Below are positions 1-9,783 of a DNA stretch of 64,000 bases, in pieces (position 1 is the first letter of the stretch; the number at the start of each line of letters is the position of its first letter). The notes beneath the pieces are model-generated. The model was given only the letters and a program-made list of their open reading frames with translations. It made no database searches and was not told the origin of the DNA. The DNA lies in assembly GCA_943787485.1 (NCBI GenBank), contig CALSMP010000001.1, forward strand, positions 248,001 to 312,000, in the 5' to 3' direction. A program made the position numbers and the translations under genes. The DNA comes from an uncultured Luminiphilus sp. Lineage in GTDB: Bacteria > Pseudomonadota > Gammaproteobacteria > Pseudomonadales > Halieaceae.

Positions 1-1
1 T

Positions 2-127
2 AGGACGCTCCGCGTGAAGGGAAAGAGAAAGCAAAACCGATTTGGCTGGGCGACCAAGCCGACTTGGAAAAAAGCCTACGTAAGGCTGGAGCAGGGTCAA
101 GAAATTGACTTTGCTTCCGTGAGTTAA
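2..127 (+). CDS. rplW: 50S ribosomal protein L23, 3' end only
   Basis: The window opens inside this gene; 41 C-terminal residues and the stop are visible, ending [11 protein letters not shown]. The stretch [20 protein letters not shown] is typical of the L23 C-terminus. L23 sits at the polypeptide exit tunnel of the large subunit, where it contacts trigger factor and SRP. Its place directly before rplB is the normal S10-operon order. The reading frame is open back to base 2, so nothing suggests truncation other than the window edge. Confidence 0.9.
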   Translation, partial: RTLRVKGKRKQNRFGWATKPTWKKAYVRLEQGQEIDFASVS

Positions 128-140
128 GGGGACGGTTGCT

Positions 141-968
141 ATGCCAGTTGTAAAGAGTAAACCGACGTCGGCGGGCCGTCGTCACCAGGTTAAGGTGACG
201 AACGCTGAGCTGTACAAAGGCCGTCCGCACGCACCACTGCTGGAGAAAAAGTCCAAAACCGGTGGCCGTAACAACCTAGGCCGCATTACCACACGTCACA
301 TTGGCGGTGGTCACAAGCAACATTATCGCGTGATTGATTTCAAGCGCACCAAGGATGGCATTCCCGCTAAGGTTGAGCGCATTGAATACGATCCAAATCG
401 CACCGCACATATTGCGCTGGTGCTTTACGCCGACGGTGAGCGCCGTTATATCTTGGCCCCCAAAGGTGTTTCCGCAGGTGACGTCCTATATTCAGGTTCC
501 GCCGCGCCAATTAAGGCTGGTAACTGCCTGCCTATCCGTAACATTCCCGTGGGCGCTGTTATTCACGCTATCGAATTGAAGCCCGGTAAAGGCGCCCAGC
601 TTGCGCGCTCAGCAGGTGCATCTGTGCAGCTGGTTGCCCGCGAAGGTCAGTACGCCACGATTCGCTTGCGTTCCGGCGAGATGCGCAAGGTGCCAGCTGA
701 TTGCCGCGCGACCTTGGGTGAGGTATCAAATTCCGAGCACAGCCTCCAGAAGCTGGGCAAGGCGGGTGCTGCACGCTGGCGAGGCGTTCGTCCGACGGTT
801 CGCGGTGTGGCGATGAACCCGGTCGATCACCCCCACGGTGGTGGTGAGGGTCGTACTTCCGGTGGTCGTCATCCTGTGTCTCCTTGGGGTGTTCCGACCA
901 AGGGCTACAAGACCCGAAAGAACAAGCGAACCGACGGCTTTATTGTGCGTCGTCGCAACAAGAAATAA
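141..968 (+). CDS. rplB: 50S ribosomal protein L2
   Basis: L2 is a core large-subunit protein near the peptidyl transferase centre. The 275-residue length is close to the 273 of E. coli. Visible family signatures are [15 protein letters not shown] near residue 60 and the C-terminal [20 protein letters not shown], which carries the conserved histidines. It starts 13 bases after rplW and is followed by rpsS, the standard S10-operon order. Nothing unusual is seen. Confidence 0.98.
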   Translation: MPVVKSKPTSAGRRHQVKVTNAELYKGRPHAPLLEKKSKTGGRNNLGRITTRHIGGGHKQHYRVIDFKRTKDGIPAKVERIEYDPNRTAHIALVLYADGERRYILAPKGVSAGDVLYSGSAAPIKAGNCLPIRNIPVGAVIHAIELKPGKGAQLARSAGASVQLVAREGQYATIRLRSGEMRKVPADCRATLGEVSNSEHSLQKLGKAGAARWRGVRPTVRGVAMNPVDHPHGGGEGRTSGGRHPVSPWGVPTKGYKTRKNKRTDGFIVRRRNKK

Positions 969-990
969 TCGCTGAAGGAATCAGGAAGCT

Positions 991-1266
991 ATGCCACGTT
1001 CATTGAAAAAAGGCCCCTTCATCGACCTTCACTTGCTTAAGAAGGTTGAAGCCGCGGTTGAAAGTAACGATCGACGTCCGATCAAAACTTGGTCTCGTCG
1101 ATCCATGATTTCCCCCACCATGGTGGGCCTCACGATTGCCGTCCACAACGGTCGGCAGCATGTTCCCGTTTTGATAAACGAAGACATGGTGGGCCACAAG
1201 TTGGGTGAGTTTGCAGTGACCCGCACGTTTAAGGGCCACATCGTAGACAAGAAGGCCAAGCGTTAA
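991..1266 (+). CDS. rpsS: 30S ribosomal protein S19
   Basis: S19 binds the head of the small subunit next to S13. The 91-residue protein starts [20 protein letters not shown] and contains [23 protein letters not shown], both diagnostic. An AGGAA ribosome-binding element lies just upstream. The gene keeps its usual place between rplB and rplV. Confidence 0.98.
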   Translation: MPRSLKKGPFIDLHLLKKVEAAVESNDRRPIKTWSRRSMISPTMVGLTIAVHNGRQHVPVLINEDMVGHKLGEFAVTRTFKGHIVDKKAKR

Positions 1267-1286
1267 GGCCGTTGGAGAGAGAGACG

Positions 1287-1625
1287 ATGGAAGTATCAGC
1301 AAAGCTCCGCGGCGCGCGTATCTCCGCGCAAAAAGCCCGATTGGTCGCCGACCAAGTGCGTGGCAAGCCCGTGGGTGAGGCGCTCAGCTTGCTTGAGTTC
1401 AGCACCAAGAAAGCCGCTCATCTGGTTCGAAAGGTGCTGAATTCGGCGATTGCAAACGCCGAAAACAACGAGGGCGCAGACGTGGACGAGCTGCGCATAT
1501 CGACCGTATTTGTCGATGAGGGATTAACCATGAAGCGCATGCGTGCGCGAGCAAAGGGTCGTGGTGATCGAATATTTAAGCGAACTTGTCACATTACTGT
1601 GAAAGTTGCGGACAGCGAAGGCTAA
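1287..1625 (+). CDS. rplV: 50S ribosomal protein L22
   Basis: L22 lines the exit tunnel. The ORF track opens at a TTG at 1272, but the family start is [20 protein letters not shown]. The ATG at 1287 has GGAGAGAGA directly before it and gives 112 residues against 110 in E. coli. The C-terminal hairpin [18 protein letters not shown] is intact. It lies 20 bases after rpsS and 13 before rpsC. Confidence 0.96.
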   Translation: MEVSAKLRGARISAQKARLVADQVRGKPVGEALSLLEFSTKKAAHLVRKVLNSAIANAENNEGADVDELRISTVFVDEGLTMKRMRARAKGRGDRIFKRTCHITVKVADSEG

Positions 1626-1638
1626 AGGGGACTGACGC

Positions 1639-2308
1639 ATGGGTCAGAAGGTACATCCAACGGGTATTCGCCTTGGTGTGGTCAAGGATCACAACTCAGT
1701 GTGGTATGCGGATAGCAAGAATTACGCGAAGAATTTAATCAGCGACCTTGAAGTTCGTGACTACGTGCTCAAGAAGCTAGATGCCGCATCCGTCAGCCGG
1801 GTCGTTATTGAGCGTCCTGCGCAAACCGCTCGCGTCATTATTCATACAGCGCGGCCCGGTATTGTGATCGGCAAGAAAGGCGAAGACGTTGAAAAGCTGC
1901 GCCAGGAGCTCAGCAGCAAGATGGGCGTTCCGGTCCATATCAATATCGAAGAAATTCGCAAGCCTGATTTGGATGCACGTTTGGTCGCGCAGAACGTTGC
2001 TCAGCAGCTTGAGCGCCGGGTGATGTTCCGCCGGGCCATGAAGCGTGTAGTTCAGAACGCTATGCGTCAGGGCGCTGAGGGTATCAAGGTGCAAGTTGGC
2101 GGTCGTCTAGGCGGTGCTGAGATCGCTCGTTCAGAGTGGTATCGCGAGGGCCGAGTGCCATTCACACGCTTCGGCGGATATCGACTACGCGACTTACGAA
2201 GCTCATACGACCTACGGCGTCATTGGCGTCAAGGTTTGGATCTTCAAGGGTGAAGTTATTGGTGGCGACGATGAGGGCCAGGAACCTCGTCGCGCGGCGG
2301 CCAGCTAA
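1639..2308 (+). CDS. rpsC: 30S ribosomal protein S3, frameshifted in this sequence
   Basis: The first frame reads [20 protein letters not shown] through the KH domain ([17 protein letters not shown]) to [10 protein letters not shown], then loses homology and stops at 2253. The rest of S3 ([28 protein letters not shown]) continues in the next frame to 2308. The family text at the junction is PLHTLRADIDY. Adding one base after 2160 and one G near 2174 restores it exactly and gives about 223 residues. Two separate single-base losses 14 bases apart in an essential single-copy gene point to sequence error, not a pseudogene. S3 forms part of the mRNA entry site. Confidence 0.93.
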
Positions 2309-2327
2309 GCCGGTAGGGGACTGAAAC

Positions 2328-2741
2328 ATGCTGCAACCTAAACGTACAAAATTCCGCAAGATGCAAAAGGGTCGTAACCGCGGCCTCGCAGAGCGTGGAA
2401 GCAAGGTGAGCTTCGGCGAATATGCGTTGAAAGCGACAGGCCGTGGACGTATCACCGCCCGTCAGATCGAAGCTGCTCGTCGAGCAATGACGCGCCACAT
2501 TAAGCGTGGCGGAAAGATTTGGATTCGGATTTTCCCCGACAAGCCCATCACGGGTAAACCGCTCGAGGTTCGTCAGGGTAAAGGTAAGGGTAACGTCGAG
2601 TATTGGGTGGCGCAGATCCAGCCGGGTCGTGTGCTCTATGAAGTAGAAGGTGTGTCGGAAGACCTGGCCAGAGAGGCATTTCAACTTGCGGCCGCAAAGC
2701 TTCCCGTACAAACCACGTTTGTGAAACGGTCGGTGATGTGA
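2328..2741 (+). CDS. rplP: 50S ribosomal protein L16
   Basis: L16 helps organise the aminoacyl-tRNA site of the large subunit. The protein has 137 residues (136 in E. coli), starts [21 protein letters not shown] and contains [20 protein letters not shown]. The stop overlaps the rpmC start as TGATG, so the two are translationally coupled. Confidence 0.98.
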   Translation: MLQPKRTKFRKMQKGRNRGLAERGSKVSFGEYALKATGRGRITARQIEAARRAMTRHIKRGGKIWIRIFPDKPITGKPLEVRQGKGKGNVEYWVAQIQPGRVLYEVEGVSEDLAREAFQLAAAKLPVQTTFVKRSVM

Positions 2742-2932
2742 TGAAAGCGAGTGAACTTCGTGACAAGTCGGTAGAGGAGCTCAACGGTGAGCTGCTCAAG
2801 CTGCGTGAAGAGCAGTTCAAGCTGCGCATGGCAAAGTCCACGGGTCAACTCGGGCAGACCCATCTGCTTAAGCAGACTAAGCAGGACATCGCACGCGTGA
2901 AGACCGCATTGAACCAGAAGGTAGAAGGCTAA
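2741..2932 (+). CDS. rpmC: 50S ribosomal protein L29
   Basis: L29 lies near the tunnel exit beside L23. The ORF track begins one codon earlier at a GTG (2738), but the ATG at 2741 gives [20 protein letters not shown], the family start, and the 63 residues of E. coli L29. It overlaps the rplP stop by one base and shares its last base with the rpsQ ATG, so three genes are chained by overlaps. Confidence 0.96.
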   Translation: MKASELRDKSVEELNGELLKLREEQFKLRMAKSTGQLGQTHLLKQTKQDIARVKTALNQKVEG

Positions 2933-3198
2933 TGGCAGCAGGAGAAAAGCGTACTCGGACCCTGCAGGGCCGTGTTGTCAGCGACAAAATGGATAAGACG
3001 ATTACCGTCCTGGTTGAGCGTCGCGTAAAGCACCCGGTGTATGGGAAATATATTACCCGTTCTTCGAAGGTGCATGCGCATGATGAGAGCAACTCGGCAG
3101 GAATGGGTGACACCGTGCTCGTCGCTGAGTCGCGCCCGCTGAGCAAGACTAAGTCGTGGACGTTAGTAGAAGTAGTTGAGACAGCCACAGCGATCTAA
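2932..3198 (+). CDS. rpsQ: 30S ribosomal protein S17
   Basis: S17 is an OB-fold protein of the small-subunit body. The 88 residues include [30 protein letters not shown], the conserved core. It starts at a TAATG overlap with rpmC. It is the last gene of the S10-type segment; the 48-base gap that follows is where the spc segment begins. Confidence 0.98.
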   Translation: MAAGEKRTRTLQGRVVSDKMDKTITVLVERRVKHPVYGKYITRSSKVHAHDESNSAGMGDTVLVAESRPLSKTKSWTLVEVVETATAI

Positions 3199-3246
3199 TG
3201 AGCGCTTGGCCGATTGCGGTATTGAGCCGCGGTTTGGAGTAAAAAA

Positions 3247-3615
3247 ATGATTCAGACCCAGTCGTATTTGGAAGTTGCAGACAATAGCGGGGCCCGCCGA
3301 GTCATGTGCATTAAGGTGCTCGGTGGTTCCAAGCGTCGATATGCCCGTGTCGGTGATCTGATCAAGGTCACGGTCAAAGAGGCTATCCCCCGGGGCAAGG
3401 TCAAGAAGGGCCAGGTCATGACGGCCGTTGTGGTTCGCACCAAGAAGGGTGTTCGTCGTCCCGATGGCTCGCTGATTAAGTTTGATGAGAACGCAGCGGT
3501 GTTGCTCAACGCGCAGCAAGCCCCTATCGGTACTCGAATTTTTGGACCGGTCACCCGTGAATTGCGTGGTGAGAAGTTCATGAAAATTATCTCGCTGGCG
3601 CCAGAAGTTATCTAA
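3247..3615 (+). CDS. rplN: 50S ribosomal protein L14
   Basis: L14 forms an intersubunit bridge. It is 122 residues, as usual for the family, starting [28 protein letters not shown] and ending [14 protein letters not shown]. It opens the spc-type run. The gap before it contains a small GCGG/CCGC hairpin, but no convincing promoter was read there. Confidence 0.98.
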   Translation: MIQTQSYLEVADNSGARRVMCIKVLGGSKRRYARVGDLIKVTVKEAIPRGKVKKGQVMTAVVVRTKKGVRRPDGSLIKFDENAAVLLNAQQAPIGTRIFGPVTRELRGEKFMKIISLAPEVI

Positions 3616-3640
3616 GCGGTCAGCAGGAGGATTAAAGGTC

Positions 3641-3958
3641 ATGGCAAAGATTAAGCGCGACGATGAAGTCATCGTGTTGACAGGGAAGGACAAGGGCAAG
3701 CGAGGAACAGTGCGTACTGTGCTGGACGACAACCGCGTGATTGTGTCCGGTGTCAACATGATTAAAAAGCACACCAAGCCGAACCCCCAGATGGGTGTTA
3801 CGGGTGGCATTGTCGAGAAAGAGGCGCCGATTCAGGTGTCTAACATCGCGATTTTCAACCCGGCGACCAGCAAGGCCGATCGTGTGGGTTATCAAGTAAT
3901 GGATGGCAGTAAGAAAGTTCGAGTCTATAAATCTAGTGGAGAACAGATTGACGTCTGA
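3641..3958 (+). CDS. rplX: 50S ribosomal protein L24
   Basis: L24 is an assembly-initiator protein with a KOW motif, seen here as [17 protein letters not shown] near residues 8-24. Its length is 105 residues. AGGAGG lies about 9 bases before the ATG. It follows rplN and precedes rplE in the standard order. Confidence 0.97.
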   Translation: MAKIKRDDEVIVLTGKDKGKRGTVRTVLDDNRVIVSGVNMIKKHTKPNPQMGVTGGIVEKEAPIQVSNIAIFNPATSKADRVGYQVMDGSKKVRVYKSSGEQIDV

Positions 3959-3989
3959 GCAAGGCTCAGCGCAGTTGAGGTAGCGAATA

Positions 3990-4529
3990 ATGGCAACCCT
4001 GAAGGATAAATACCGAGGTGAAATTGCACCCAAGCTCAAAGAAGAGCTGGGGCTGAGCAATCCCATGGCGGTTCCCCGCATTACCAAAATCACACTCAAT
4101 ATGGGTGTGGGGGAAGCAGTTGGCGATAAGAAAGTATTGGAAAATGCATTGTCCGATATGGAGAAAATCGCCGGGCAGAAGCCTGTCGTCACCAAGTCTC
4201 GTAAGTCTATTGCCGGCTTCAAGATTCGTGATGGCTGGCCTATTGGTTGCAAGGTTACTCTTCGCGACGAACGCATGTATGAGTTTCTTGAGCGTTTGGT
4301 CAGTATTGCTATCCCACGTATCCGCGATTTCCGTGGACTGAGCGCCAAGCAGTTTGATGGTCGCGGCAACTTTGCCATGGGCGTCACCGAGCAAATTATT
4401 TTCCCTGAGATTAACTACGACGAAGTCGACGCGTTGCGTGGTATGGACATCACGATCACCACAACGGCAACCAACGACGAGCAGGGTCGCGCTTTGTTGC
4501 GTGCCTTTAACTTCCCGTTCAAGAGCTGA
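3990..4529 (+). CDS. rplE: 50S ribosomal protein L5
   Basis: L5 binds 5S rRNA and contacts the P-site tRNA. The 179-residue length equals that of E. coli. Conserved blocks include [51 protein letters not shown] and [20 protein letters not shown]. No anomalies. Confidence 0.98.
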   Translation: MATLKDKYRGEIAPKLKEELGLSNPMAVPRITKITLNMGVGEAVGDKKVLENALSDMEKIAGQKPVVTKSRKSIAGFKIRDGWPIGCKVTLRDERMYEFLERLVSIAIPRIRDFRGLSAKQFDGRGNFAMGVTEQIIFPEINYDEVDALRGMDITITTTATNDEQGRALLRAFNFPFKS

Positions 4530-4542
4530 GGAATCAATAGCG

Positions 4543-4848
4543 ATGGCGAAGAAGTCAATGATTGCCCGAGAAGAGAAGCGTGCGCGCACAGTGGCCAAGT
4601 ACGCGGCAAAGCGGGCGCAACTGAAAGAAATTGTTACCAGTGCTTCCTCCTCTGATGAGGAGAAATGGGATGCGCAGATCGCGCTCCAGAAGCTGCCCCG
4701 CAATTCGAGCCCTGTCCGACAGCGGCGCCGCTGCCAGATAACCGGCAGGCCTCACGGGGTTTACAGAAAATTCGGCCTTTGCCGCAACAAATTGCGCGAG
4801 GCTGCCATGCGTGGCGATGTGCCTGGCTTGGTTAAGTCCAGCTGGTAA
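4543..4848 (+). CDS. rpsN: 30S ribosomal protein S14
   Basis: The ORF track runs back to 4354 inside rplE, but the real start is the ATG at 4543 ([20 protein letters not shown]), preceded by a GAGGAA element. That gives 101 residues, the long form of S14. The C-terminal [26 protein letters not shown] lacks the CxxC pairs of the short zinc form. It lies between rplE and rpsH as expected. Confidence 0.96.
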   Translation: MAKKSMIAREEKRARTVAKYAAKRAQLKEIVTSASSSDEEKWDAQIALQKLPRNSSPVRQRRRCQITGRPHGVYRKFGLCRNKLREAAMRGDVPGLVKSSW

Positions 4849-4862
4849 CGGAGTAGAAGATT

Positions 4863-5258
4863 ATGAGCATGCAAGATCCTATCAGCGACATGTTGACCCG
4901 CCTGCGCAACGCGCAAATGGCAGGGAAAAAGTCGGTGGAGATGCCCGGGTCCAAACTAAAGGCAGCGCTTGCCAAAGTATTGGCAGAGGAGGGTTACATC
5001 GGCGCATTTAACTTGGATGCGAGCAGTGGCAAGCCCAGGTTGTCGATAGAGCTTCGTTATTTTGATGGAAAGCCGGTTATCGCTGAGATTCATCGCGTAA
5101 GCCGACCTTCCTTGCGGCAGTACGCGTCAAAGGGGGAATTGCCCTCAGTGCGCGGTGGTTTGGGTTGCGCCATTGTCTCCACTTCCAAAGGGGTGATGAC
5201 TGATCGTGCAGCCAGAGCGGCGGGTGTGGGCGGCGAAGTCCTCTGCACCGTTTTCTGA
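4863..5258 (+). CDS. rpsH: 30S ribosomal protein S8
   Basis: S8 binds helix 21 of 16S rRNA and in E. coli also represses the spc operon through an mRNA mimic. The 131 residues start [18 protein letters not shown] and end [24 protein letters not shown], both diagnostic. I did not identify an S8 target in the mRNA here. Confidence 0.97.
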   Translation: MSMQDPISDMLTRLRNAQMAGKKSVEMPGSKLKAALAKVLAEEGYIGAFNLDASSGKPRLSIELRYFDGKPVIAEIHRVSRPSLRQYASKGELPSVRGGLGCAIVSTSKGVMTDRAARAAGVGGEVLCTVF

Positions 5259-5287
5259 TTCGACGTATCTGAAGAGCAGACTGAGTT

Positions 5288-5815
5288 ATGTCACGAGTTG
5301 CAAACAATCCGGTTACTTTACCGAAGGGTGTTGAAGTCAACATCAACGCGGGCAAGGTCTCTGTTAAGGGTGGCAAAGGTACCCTCGAGATGGACCTGGT
5401 CGACGGCATTGGTATCGAAGTAGAGGACGGCCAGGTAAAAATTGTCTATGACTACGATACTAGTCGCGCCATGGCCGGGACCACGCGGGCACTGCTTAAC
5501 AATCTTGTTGTCGGTGTAAGCGAAGGCTGGCAAAAAAAGTTGGTGTTGAATGGCGTTGGTTATCGAGCCAAGGCGTCCGGCAATACGGTCAATTTGACAA
5601 TCGGCTTGTCTCATAACGTCGATTACGAGTTGCCCAAGGGCCTATCCGCTGAAACACCGTCACAAACCGAAATCGTGATCAGCGGTACAGACAAGCAGGC
5701 AGTCGGACAGGCAGCAGCGGAGATCCGCGCTTTCCGTCCGCCAGAGCCTTACAAGGGCAAAGGTATTCGTTACCACGATGAGTACGTCCGTCGTAAAGAA
5801 GCCAAGAAAAAGTAA
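5288..5815 (+). CDS. rplF: 50S ribosomal protein L6
   Basis: L6 lies near the sarcin-ricin loop and the factor-binding site. The protein has 175 residues with two similar domains, starting MSRVANNPVTLPKGVEVNI and ending RPPEPYKGKGIRYHDEYVRRKEAKKK, the conserved C-terminal block. Normal spc order. Confidence 0.98.
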   Translation: MSRVANNPVTLPKGVEVNINAGKVSVKGGKGTLEMDLVDGIGIEVEDGQVKIVYDYDTSRAMAGTTRALLNNLVVGVSEGWQKKLVLNGVGYRAKASGNTVNLTIGLSHNVDYELPKGLSAETPSQTEIVISGTDKQAVGQAAAEIRAFRPPEPYKGKGIRYHDEYVRRKEAKKK

Positions 5816-5827
5816 ATAGGTAGGCCA

Positions 5828-6178
5828 ATGAACGAGAAAGTTGAATCACGTCAGCGAAGAGCACGCAAGTCACGTGTTCGGATGCGCACCGCGCGCGTCA
5901 CGCGACTCACAGTACATCGTACGCCGCGGCATATTTATGCTCAGGTGATCGGCCCTGAGGGCGATCGCGTGCTGGCGAGCGCATCGACACTGGACAAAGA
6001 TCTTCGCTCTGGCGCGACGGGAAACATCGACGCTGCTGCCAAGGTGGGAGCGCTTGTTGCTGAGCGCGCTAAAGCGGCTGGCGTTACCGAGGTGGCCTTT
6101 GATCGCTCTGGATTCAAGTACCACGGTCGGGTCAAGGCGTTGGCGGATGCCGCGCGTGAAGGCGGATTGGAGTTTTAA
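5828..6178 (+). CDS. rplR: 50S ribosomal protein L18
   Basis: L18 binds 5S rRNA together with L5. It is 116 residues (117 in E. coli) and ends [19 protein letters not shown], the typical C-terminus. The N-terminus is rich in Arg and Lys, as usual for the rRNA-binding tail. It ends two bases before the rpsE ATG. Confidence 0.97.
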   Translation: MNEKVESRQRRARKSRVRMRTARVTRLTVHRTPRHIYAQVIGPEGDRVLASASTLDKDLRSGATGNIDAAAKVGALVAERAKAAGVTEVAFDRSGFKYHGRVKALADAAREGGLEF

Positions 6179-6180
6179 GC

Positions 6181-6708
6181 ATGGCGTATAACGATCAGAA
6201 GAAGCAGGGCGATAGAGACCAGCGTACTGAGGGAGATCTTCAGGAAAAGCTGGTTCAGGTCAATCGCGTTGCCAAGACCGTTAAGGGTGGTCGCATCATG
6301 AGCTTCACTGCGTTGACCGTGGTGGGTGATGGTAAGGGCCGTGTTGGCTATGGACGCGGCAAGGCACGGGAAGTGCCAGTGGCGATCCAGAAAGCCATGG
6401 AAGCGGCGCGCCGCAATATGGTTAAGGTTGAACTGGTCGAGGGTACGCTGCAGTACCCGGTTAAGGCCGCCCACGGGGCGTCAAAGGTTTACATGCAGCC
6501 CGCATCAGAAGGTACGGGTGTTATTGCGGGCGGCGCGATGCGTGCCGTGTTGGAACTGGCTGGAGTCCACAACGTATTGGCCAAGTGCTATGGCTCAACC
6601 AACCCGGTAAACGTTGTGCGCGCCACATACAAGGGCCTGCGCGACATGCAGTCTCCCGATGCGATTGCTGCCAAGCGCGGCAAAACCGTCGAAGAAATCC
6701 TGAGCTGA
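6181..6708 (+). CDS. rpsE: 30S ribosomal protein S5
   Basis: S5 helps maintain decoding fidelity and lies at the mRNA entry. The 175-residue protein has the double-stranded RNA-binding-like N-terminal half ([18 protein letters not shown]) and the [18 protein letters not shown] loop. It starts two bases after rplR, so coupling is likely. Confidence 0.98.
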   Translation: MAYNDQKKQGDRDQRTEGDLQEKLVQVNRVAKTVKGGRIMSFTALTVVGDGKGRVGYGRGKAREVPVAIQKAMEAARRNMVKVELVEGTLQYPVKAAHGASKVYMQPASEGTGVIAGGAMRAVLELAGVHNVLAKCYGSTNPVNVVRATYKGLRDMQSPDAIAAKRGKTVEEILS

Positions 6709-6724
6709 GGCGGGGATCGAAGTC

Positions 6725-6919
6725 ATGAGTAAGCAAATGATCAAGGTGACCCAGGTAAAGAGTATCCACGGTCGTCTTAAAAAGCATCAGGCCTGTGTTG
6801 CTGGTCTGGGGTTACGCCGCATTGGGCACACGGTCGAGGTGGAAGATACTCCTTCGGTGCGCGGCATGATTAACAAGGTGAACTATCTGGTTCGCGTAGA
6901 GGGCGAGACCAATGGCTGA
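6725..6919 (+). CDS. rpmD: 50S ribosomal protein L30
   Basis: A 64-residue L30, slightly longer than the 59 of E. coli, with [20 protein letters not shown] and the family block [21 protein letters not shown]. Its 3' end overlaps rplO by 8 bases, so the two are likely coupled in translation. Confidence 0.96.
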   Translation: MSKQMIKVTQVKSIHGRLKKHQACVAGLGLRRIGHTVEVEDTPSVRGMINKVNYLVRVEGETNG

Positions 6920-7358
6920 TGACATGCGTTTAAATTCACTGAGTCCAGCGCCGGGTTCTAAGCGCGCAGCAAAGCGCGTGGGTCGTGGCATTGGTTCGGG
7001 CACCGGAAAAACCGCGGGTCGCGGCCACAAGGGTTTGAAGGCGCGCTCTGGCGGCACGGTAAAGCCGGGCTTCGAGGGTGGTCAGATGCCGCTGCAGAAG
7101 CGCCTGCCCAAATACGGCTTTACGTCGCGTATTGGACGCACCACTGCGCAAGTGCGTCTGCACGAGCTGAATCGCGTCGAGGGCGATGTGGTCGATTTGG
7201 CCTCATTGAAGCAAGCTGACCTGATCAAAGAAGATGTTCTTCGGGCTCGCGTGTTCCTATCTGGAACAATCGAAAAGGCCGTGAAAGTCCAAGGTCTTGC
7301 CGTCACGAAGGGTGCTCGAGAAGCGATCGAAGCGGCTGGCGGGAGCGTCGAGGCGTAA
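6912..7358 (+). CDS. rplO: 50S ribosomal protein L15
   Basis: L15 is a late-assembly protein of the large subunit. Its 148 residues include the Gly/Arg-rich extension [20 protein letters not shown] and the block [23 protein letters not shown]. The start lies within the 3' end of rpmD, and secY follows after two bases, which keeps rplO and secY tightly linked. Confidence 0.97.
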   Translation: MADDMRLNSLSPAPGSKRAAKRVGRGIGSGTGKTAGRGHKGLKARSGGTVKPGFEGGQMPLQKRLPKYGFTSRIGRTTAQVRLHELNRVEGDVVDLASLKQADLIKEDVLRARVFLSGTIEKAVKVQGLAVTKGAREAIEAAGGSVEA

Positions 7359-7360
7359 TC

Positions 7361-8689
7361 ATGGCCAACGGTATGCCAACAATGAATACGGCGGGGATGG
7401 GCGAGCTTTTCACCCGTCTTCGTTTTGTATTTATGGCATTGGTGGTTTACCGCATTGGTACCCATATCCCTGTTCCCGGAATCGATCCGGAGCAGTTGGC
7501 GGCGCTGTTTAACCAGAATCAGGGCACTATCTTAGGCCTGGCTAACGTATTTTCCGGTGGCGCACTGGAGCGAATGAGTATTTTGGCGCTCGGCATCCTT
7601 CCCTATATTTCCGCGTCGATCATCATGCAGCTTATGACGGCGGTGACACCCCAGCTTGAGCAGCTGAAGAAGGAAGGCGAATCTGGACGTCGTCGTATTT
7701 CACAGATGACACGTTACCTGACTGTGCTTCTGGCGCTGGTACAGGGCACAGGTATGACCGTCGGCCTGGCGAATCAGGGCTTGTCTTTTGACACCTCGCT
7801 TAGCTTCTACGTCATTGCCGTGACCTCACTGGTGACAGGTGCGGTGTTCATGATGTGGCTTGGGGAGCAGATTACCGAGCGCGGTATTGGTAACGGCATT
7901 TCCCTGCTGATCTTTGCCGGCATCGCTGCTGGATTACCTTCCGCGGTCGGCCAGTCTCTAGAGCAGGCTCGTCAGGGCGAACTGAATATTCTAGTCCTGC
8001 TTGGCATTGTCGCTCTGGCTATTGTGGTGGTGTATCTCGTGGTCTTTATCGAGCGCGGCCAACGCCGGGTGACAGTCAATTATGCCAAGCGGCAGCAGCA
8101 GGGCCGACAGCAGTACCAGGCGCAGTCTTCGCACTTGCCGCTTAAAGTTAATATGGCGGGTGTCATTCCCGCGATCTTCGCGAGCTCTATTCTGTTGTTT
8201 CCCGCGTCAGTGGCGCAATGGTTTGGCAGCGGTGATAGTGCCGATTGGCTGCAGGACCTCGCGGTTGCGATCGGTCCAGGTCAGCCACTCAACATTATGC
8301 TGTTCACGGGCTTTATTGTGTTTTTCTGTTTTTTCTACACTGCGCTGATGTTTAACCCGCAGGAAGTATCCGACAACCTAAAGCGGTCTGGAGCCTTTGT
8401 TCCGGGTATTCGCCCCGGGCAACAAACCGCCAATTATCTGGATGGGGTTCTCACACGCCTCACCGTGTTCGGATCGGCGTATATCGCGCTGGTTTGCTTG
8501 CTGCCCCAATTCCTGGTCGTCATGTTCAACGTACCCTTCTACTTGGGGGGCACCTCGATGCTGATCGTAGTGGTCGTGGTGATGGACTTTATGGCGCAAA
8601 TTCAGAGTCATTTGATGTCGCACCAATACGAGGGTGTGATGAAGAAAGCCAATCTAGCTAACGTCGGCCCCGCCGGTCGGTTGCGCTAG
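7361..8689 (+). CDS. secY: Protein translocase subunit SecY
   Basis: SecY forms the channel of the SecYEG translocon in the inner membrane. The 442-residue product (443 in E. coli) shows about ten hydrophobic segments. Family landmarks are [10 protein letters not shown] after helix 1, the plug-region [28 protein letters not shown] and the cytoplasmic loop [14 protein letters not shown]-like segment ([18 protein letters not shown]). The C-terminal [15 protein letters not shown] is also typical. It lies between rplO and rpmJ, the classical spc arrangement. Confidence 0.98.
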   Translation: MANGMPTMNTAGMGELFTRLRFVFMALVVYRIGTHIPVPGIDPEQLAALFNQNQGTILGLANVFSGGALERMSILALGILPYISASIIMQLMTAVTPQLEQLKKEGESGRRRISQMTRYLTVLLALVQGTGMTVGLANQGLSFDTSLSFYVIAVTSLVTGAVFMMWLGEQITERGIGNGISLLIFAGIAAGLPSAVGQSLEQARQGELNILVLLGIVALAIVVVYLVVFIERGQRRVTVNYAKRQQQGRQQYQAQSSHLPLKVNMAGVIPAIFASSILLFPASVAQWFGSGDSADWLQDLAVAIGPGQPLNIMLFTGFIVFFCFFYTALMFNPQEVSDNLKRSGAFVPGIRPGQQTANYLDGVLTRLTVFGSAYIALVCLLPQFLVVMFNVPFYLGGTSMLIVVVVVMDFMAQIQSHLMSHQYEGVMKKANLANVGPAGRLR

Positions 8690-8705
8690 GTATTAGGAGC
8701 GAGAG

Positions 8706-8822
8706 ATGAAGGTACGAGCTTCTGTCAAGAAAATATGCCGAAACTGTAAGGTGGTACGCCGCAACGGTGTGGTGCGGGTGATCTGTTCCAGCGATCCCCG
8801 TCACAAGCAGCGTCAGGGTTAA
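8706..8822 (+). CDS. rpmJ: 50S ribosomal protein L36, zinc-binding type
   Basis: This gene is too short for the ORF track. The frame reads [20 protein letters not shown] and ends [11 protein letters not shown], 38 residues, the usual length. Cysteines at CRNC, a third in VICSS and the histidine in PRHKQ supply the CxxC-C-H zinc set, so this is the zinc-bound form and not a cysteine-free paralogue. AGGAGCGAGAG precedes the ATG. It closes the spc segment directly before the rpsM leader. Confidence 0.96.
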   Translation: MKVRASVKKICRNCKVVRRNGVVRVICSSDPRHKQRQG

Positions 8823-8852
8823 TACCATTGAATTTTGTTCGGAAAATCAGTA

Positions 8853-8945
8853 ACCTGCGCGCCCCTTGTGAAAAGGGGGTCGCTTTTTGTGGTGCCGTCG
8901 AAGTACGGGATGGCGCCACAGTGAACGTTTGGAGATAAATCAATG
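8853..8945 (+). promoter_or_regulatory. Candidate alpha-operon leader (S4-type autoregulation) before rpsM
   Basis: In the 120-base gap between rpmJ and rpsM I read three possible pairings. One is a CCCCTT/AAGGGG hairpin (8862-8878). The second is TGGTGCC (8890-8896) with GGCGCCA (8912-8918). The third is a long-range match of CGCGCC (8858-8863) with GGCGCG at the start of rpsM (8945-8950). E. coli uses a pseudoknot at this place, bound by S4, to repress the alpha operon. A similar role here is inferred from position and complementarity only; the E. coli sequence itself is not conserved. Confidence 0.4.
8862..8888 (+). terminator. Terminator-like hairpin between rpmJ and rpsM
   Basis: The stem CCCCTT/AAGGGG is followed by TCGC and a run of five T. 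The stem is short and the T run is interrupted by four bases, so this would be a weak or partial terminator, possibly setting the ratio of spc to alpha transcripts. It could equally be one stem of the leader described above. Confidence 0.35.
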
Positions 8946-9299
8946 GCGCGTCTCGCCGGTGTCAACATCCCCGACAACAAGCATGCAGTGGTATCACTGA
9001 CCTACATTTATGGCGTTGGCCGCACCCAGGCTCGTCGTTTGCTCGATGCCACTGGCATCAATCATCAGACCAAGGTCGGTGAGCTGAGCGAAGGTGAGCT
9101 GGATCAGTTGCGCGGTCTTCTGTCAGAAATGATGGTCGAGGGCGACCTGCGACGAGAAGTGTCGATGAATATCAAACGTCTGATGGACCTCGGTTGCAAC
9201 CGTGGCCTTAGACACAGAAAAGGGCTGCCTTTGCGCGGTCAGCGTACCAAGACTAACGCGCGTACCCGAAAGGGACCCCGTAAGCCGATACGCAAGTAA
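8943..9299 (+). CDS. rpsM: 30S ribosomal protein S13
   Basis: S13 lies in the head of the small subunit and contacts the P-site tRNA and L5. The 118 residues (E. coli 118) start [26 protein letters not shown] and end with the basic tail [27 protein letters not shown] lies 8 bases before the ATG. It is the first gene of the alpha segment. Confidence 0.98.
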   Translation: MARLAGVNIPDNKHAVVSLTYIYGVGRTQARRLLDATGINHQTKVGELSEGELDQLRGLLSEMMVEGDLRREVSMNIKRLMDLGCNRGLRHRKGLPLRGQRTKTNARTRKGPRKPIRK

Positions 9300-9369
9300 T
9301 TGGTGCGCAAACACCTGTTTAGTGTAGCTACATCCTAATTTGTAGCGCTGATATTGAAGTAGGGACATT

Positions 9370-9759
9370 ATGGCCAAGAATGCCAAAACAACGAAACGCA
9401 AGATAACCAAGCAGGTTGTCGATGGTGTGGCACATGTACACGCCTCGTTTAACAACACGATCGTGACCATCACTGATCGTCAGGGCAACACCCTGAGCTG
9501 GGCCACTGCCGGTGGTTCTGGTTTCCGGGGCTCTCGAAAGTCGACTCCGTTTGCTGCCCAGGTTGCAGCCGAGCGTGCTGGAGAAGCGGCTAAAGAGTAC
9601 GGGCTGAAGAATCTGGACGTCGAAGTCAAAGGTCCAGGCCCGGGTCGCGAATCAGCCGTGCGCGCGTTAAACAGCTGCGGCTACAAAATCACCAATATCA
9701 CTGACGTGACGCCTATCCCGCATAACGGATGTCGTCCCCCCAAGAAGCGTCGCGTCTAA
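9370..9759 (+). CDS. rpsK: 30S ribosomal protein S11
   Basis: S11 forms part of the platform near the mRNA exit. Its 129 residues match the family length. Core blocks are [22 protein letters not shown] and the C-terminal [16 protein letters not shown]. It sits between rpsM and rpsD in normal order. Confidence 0.98.
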   Translation: MAKNAKTTKRKITKQVVDGVAHVHASFNNTIVTITDRQGNTLSWATAGGSGFRGSRKSTPFAAQVAAERAGEAAKEYGLKNLDVEVKGPGPGRESAVRALNSCGYKITNITDVTPIPHNGCRPPKKRRV

Positions 9760-9783
9760 CGCCCGCGCAGAGGATTTATTCAT

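Noticed and set aside
2140-2308. Programmed frameshift in rpsC
   Set aside because: No slippery heptamer or downstream pseudoknot is seen, two separate bases must be restored, and S3 is not known to use frameshifting.
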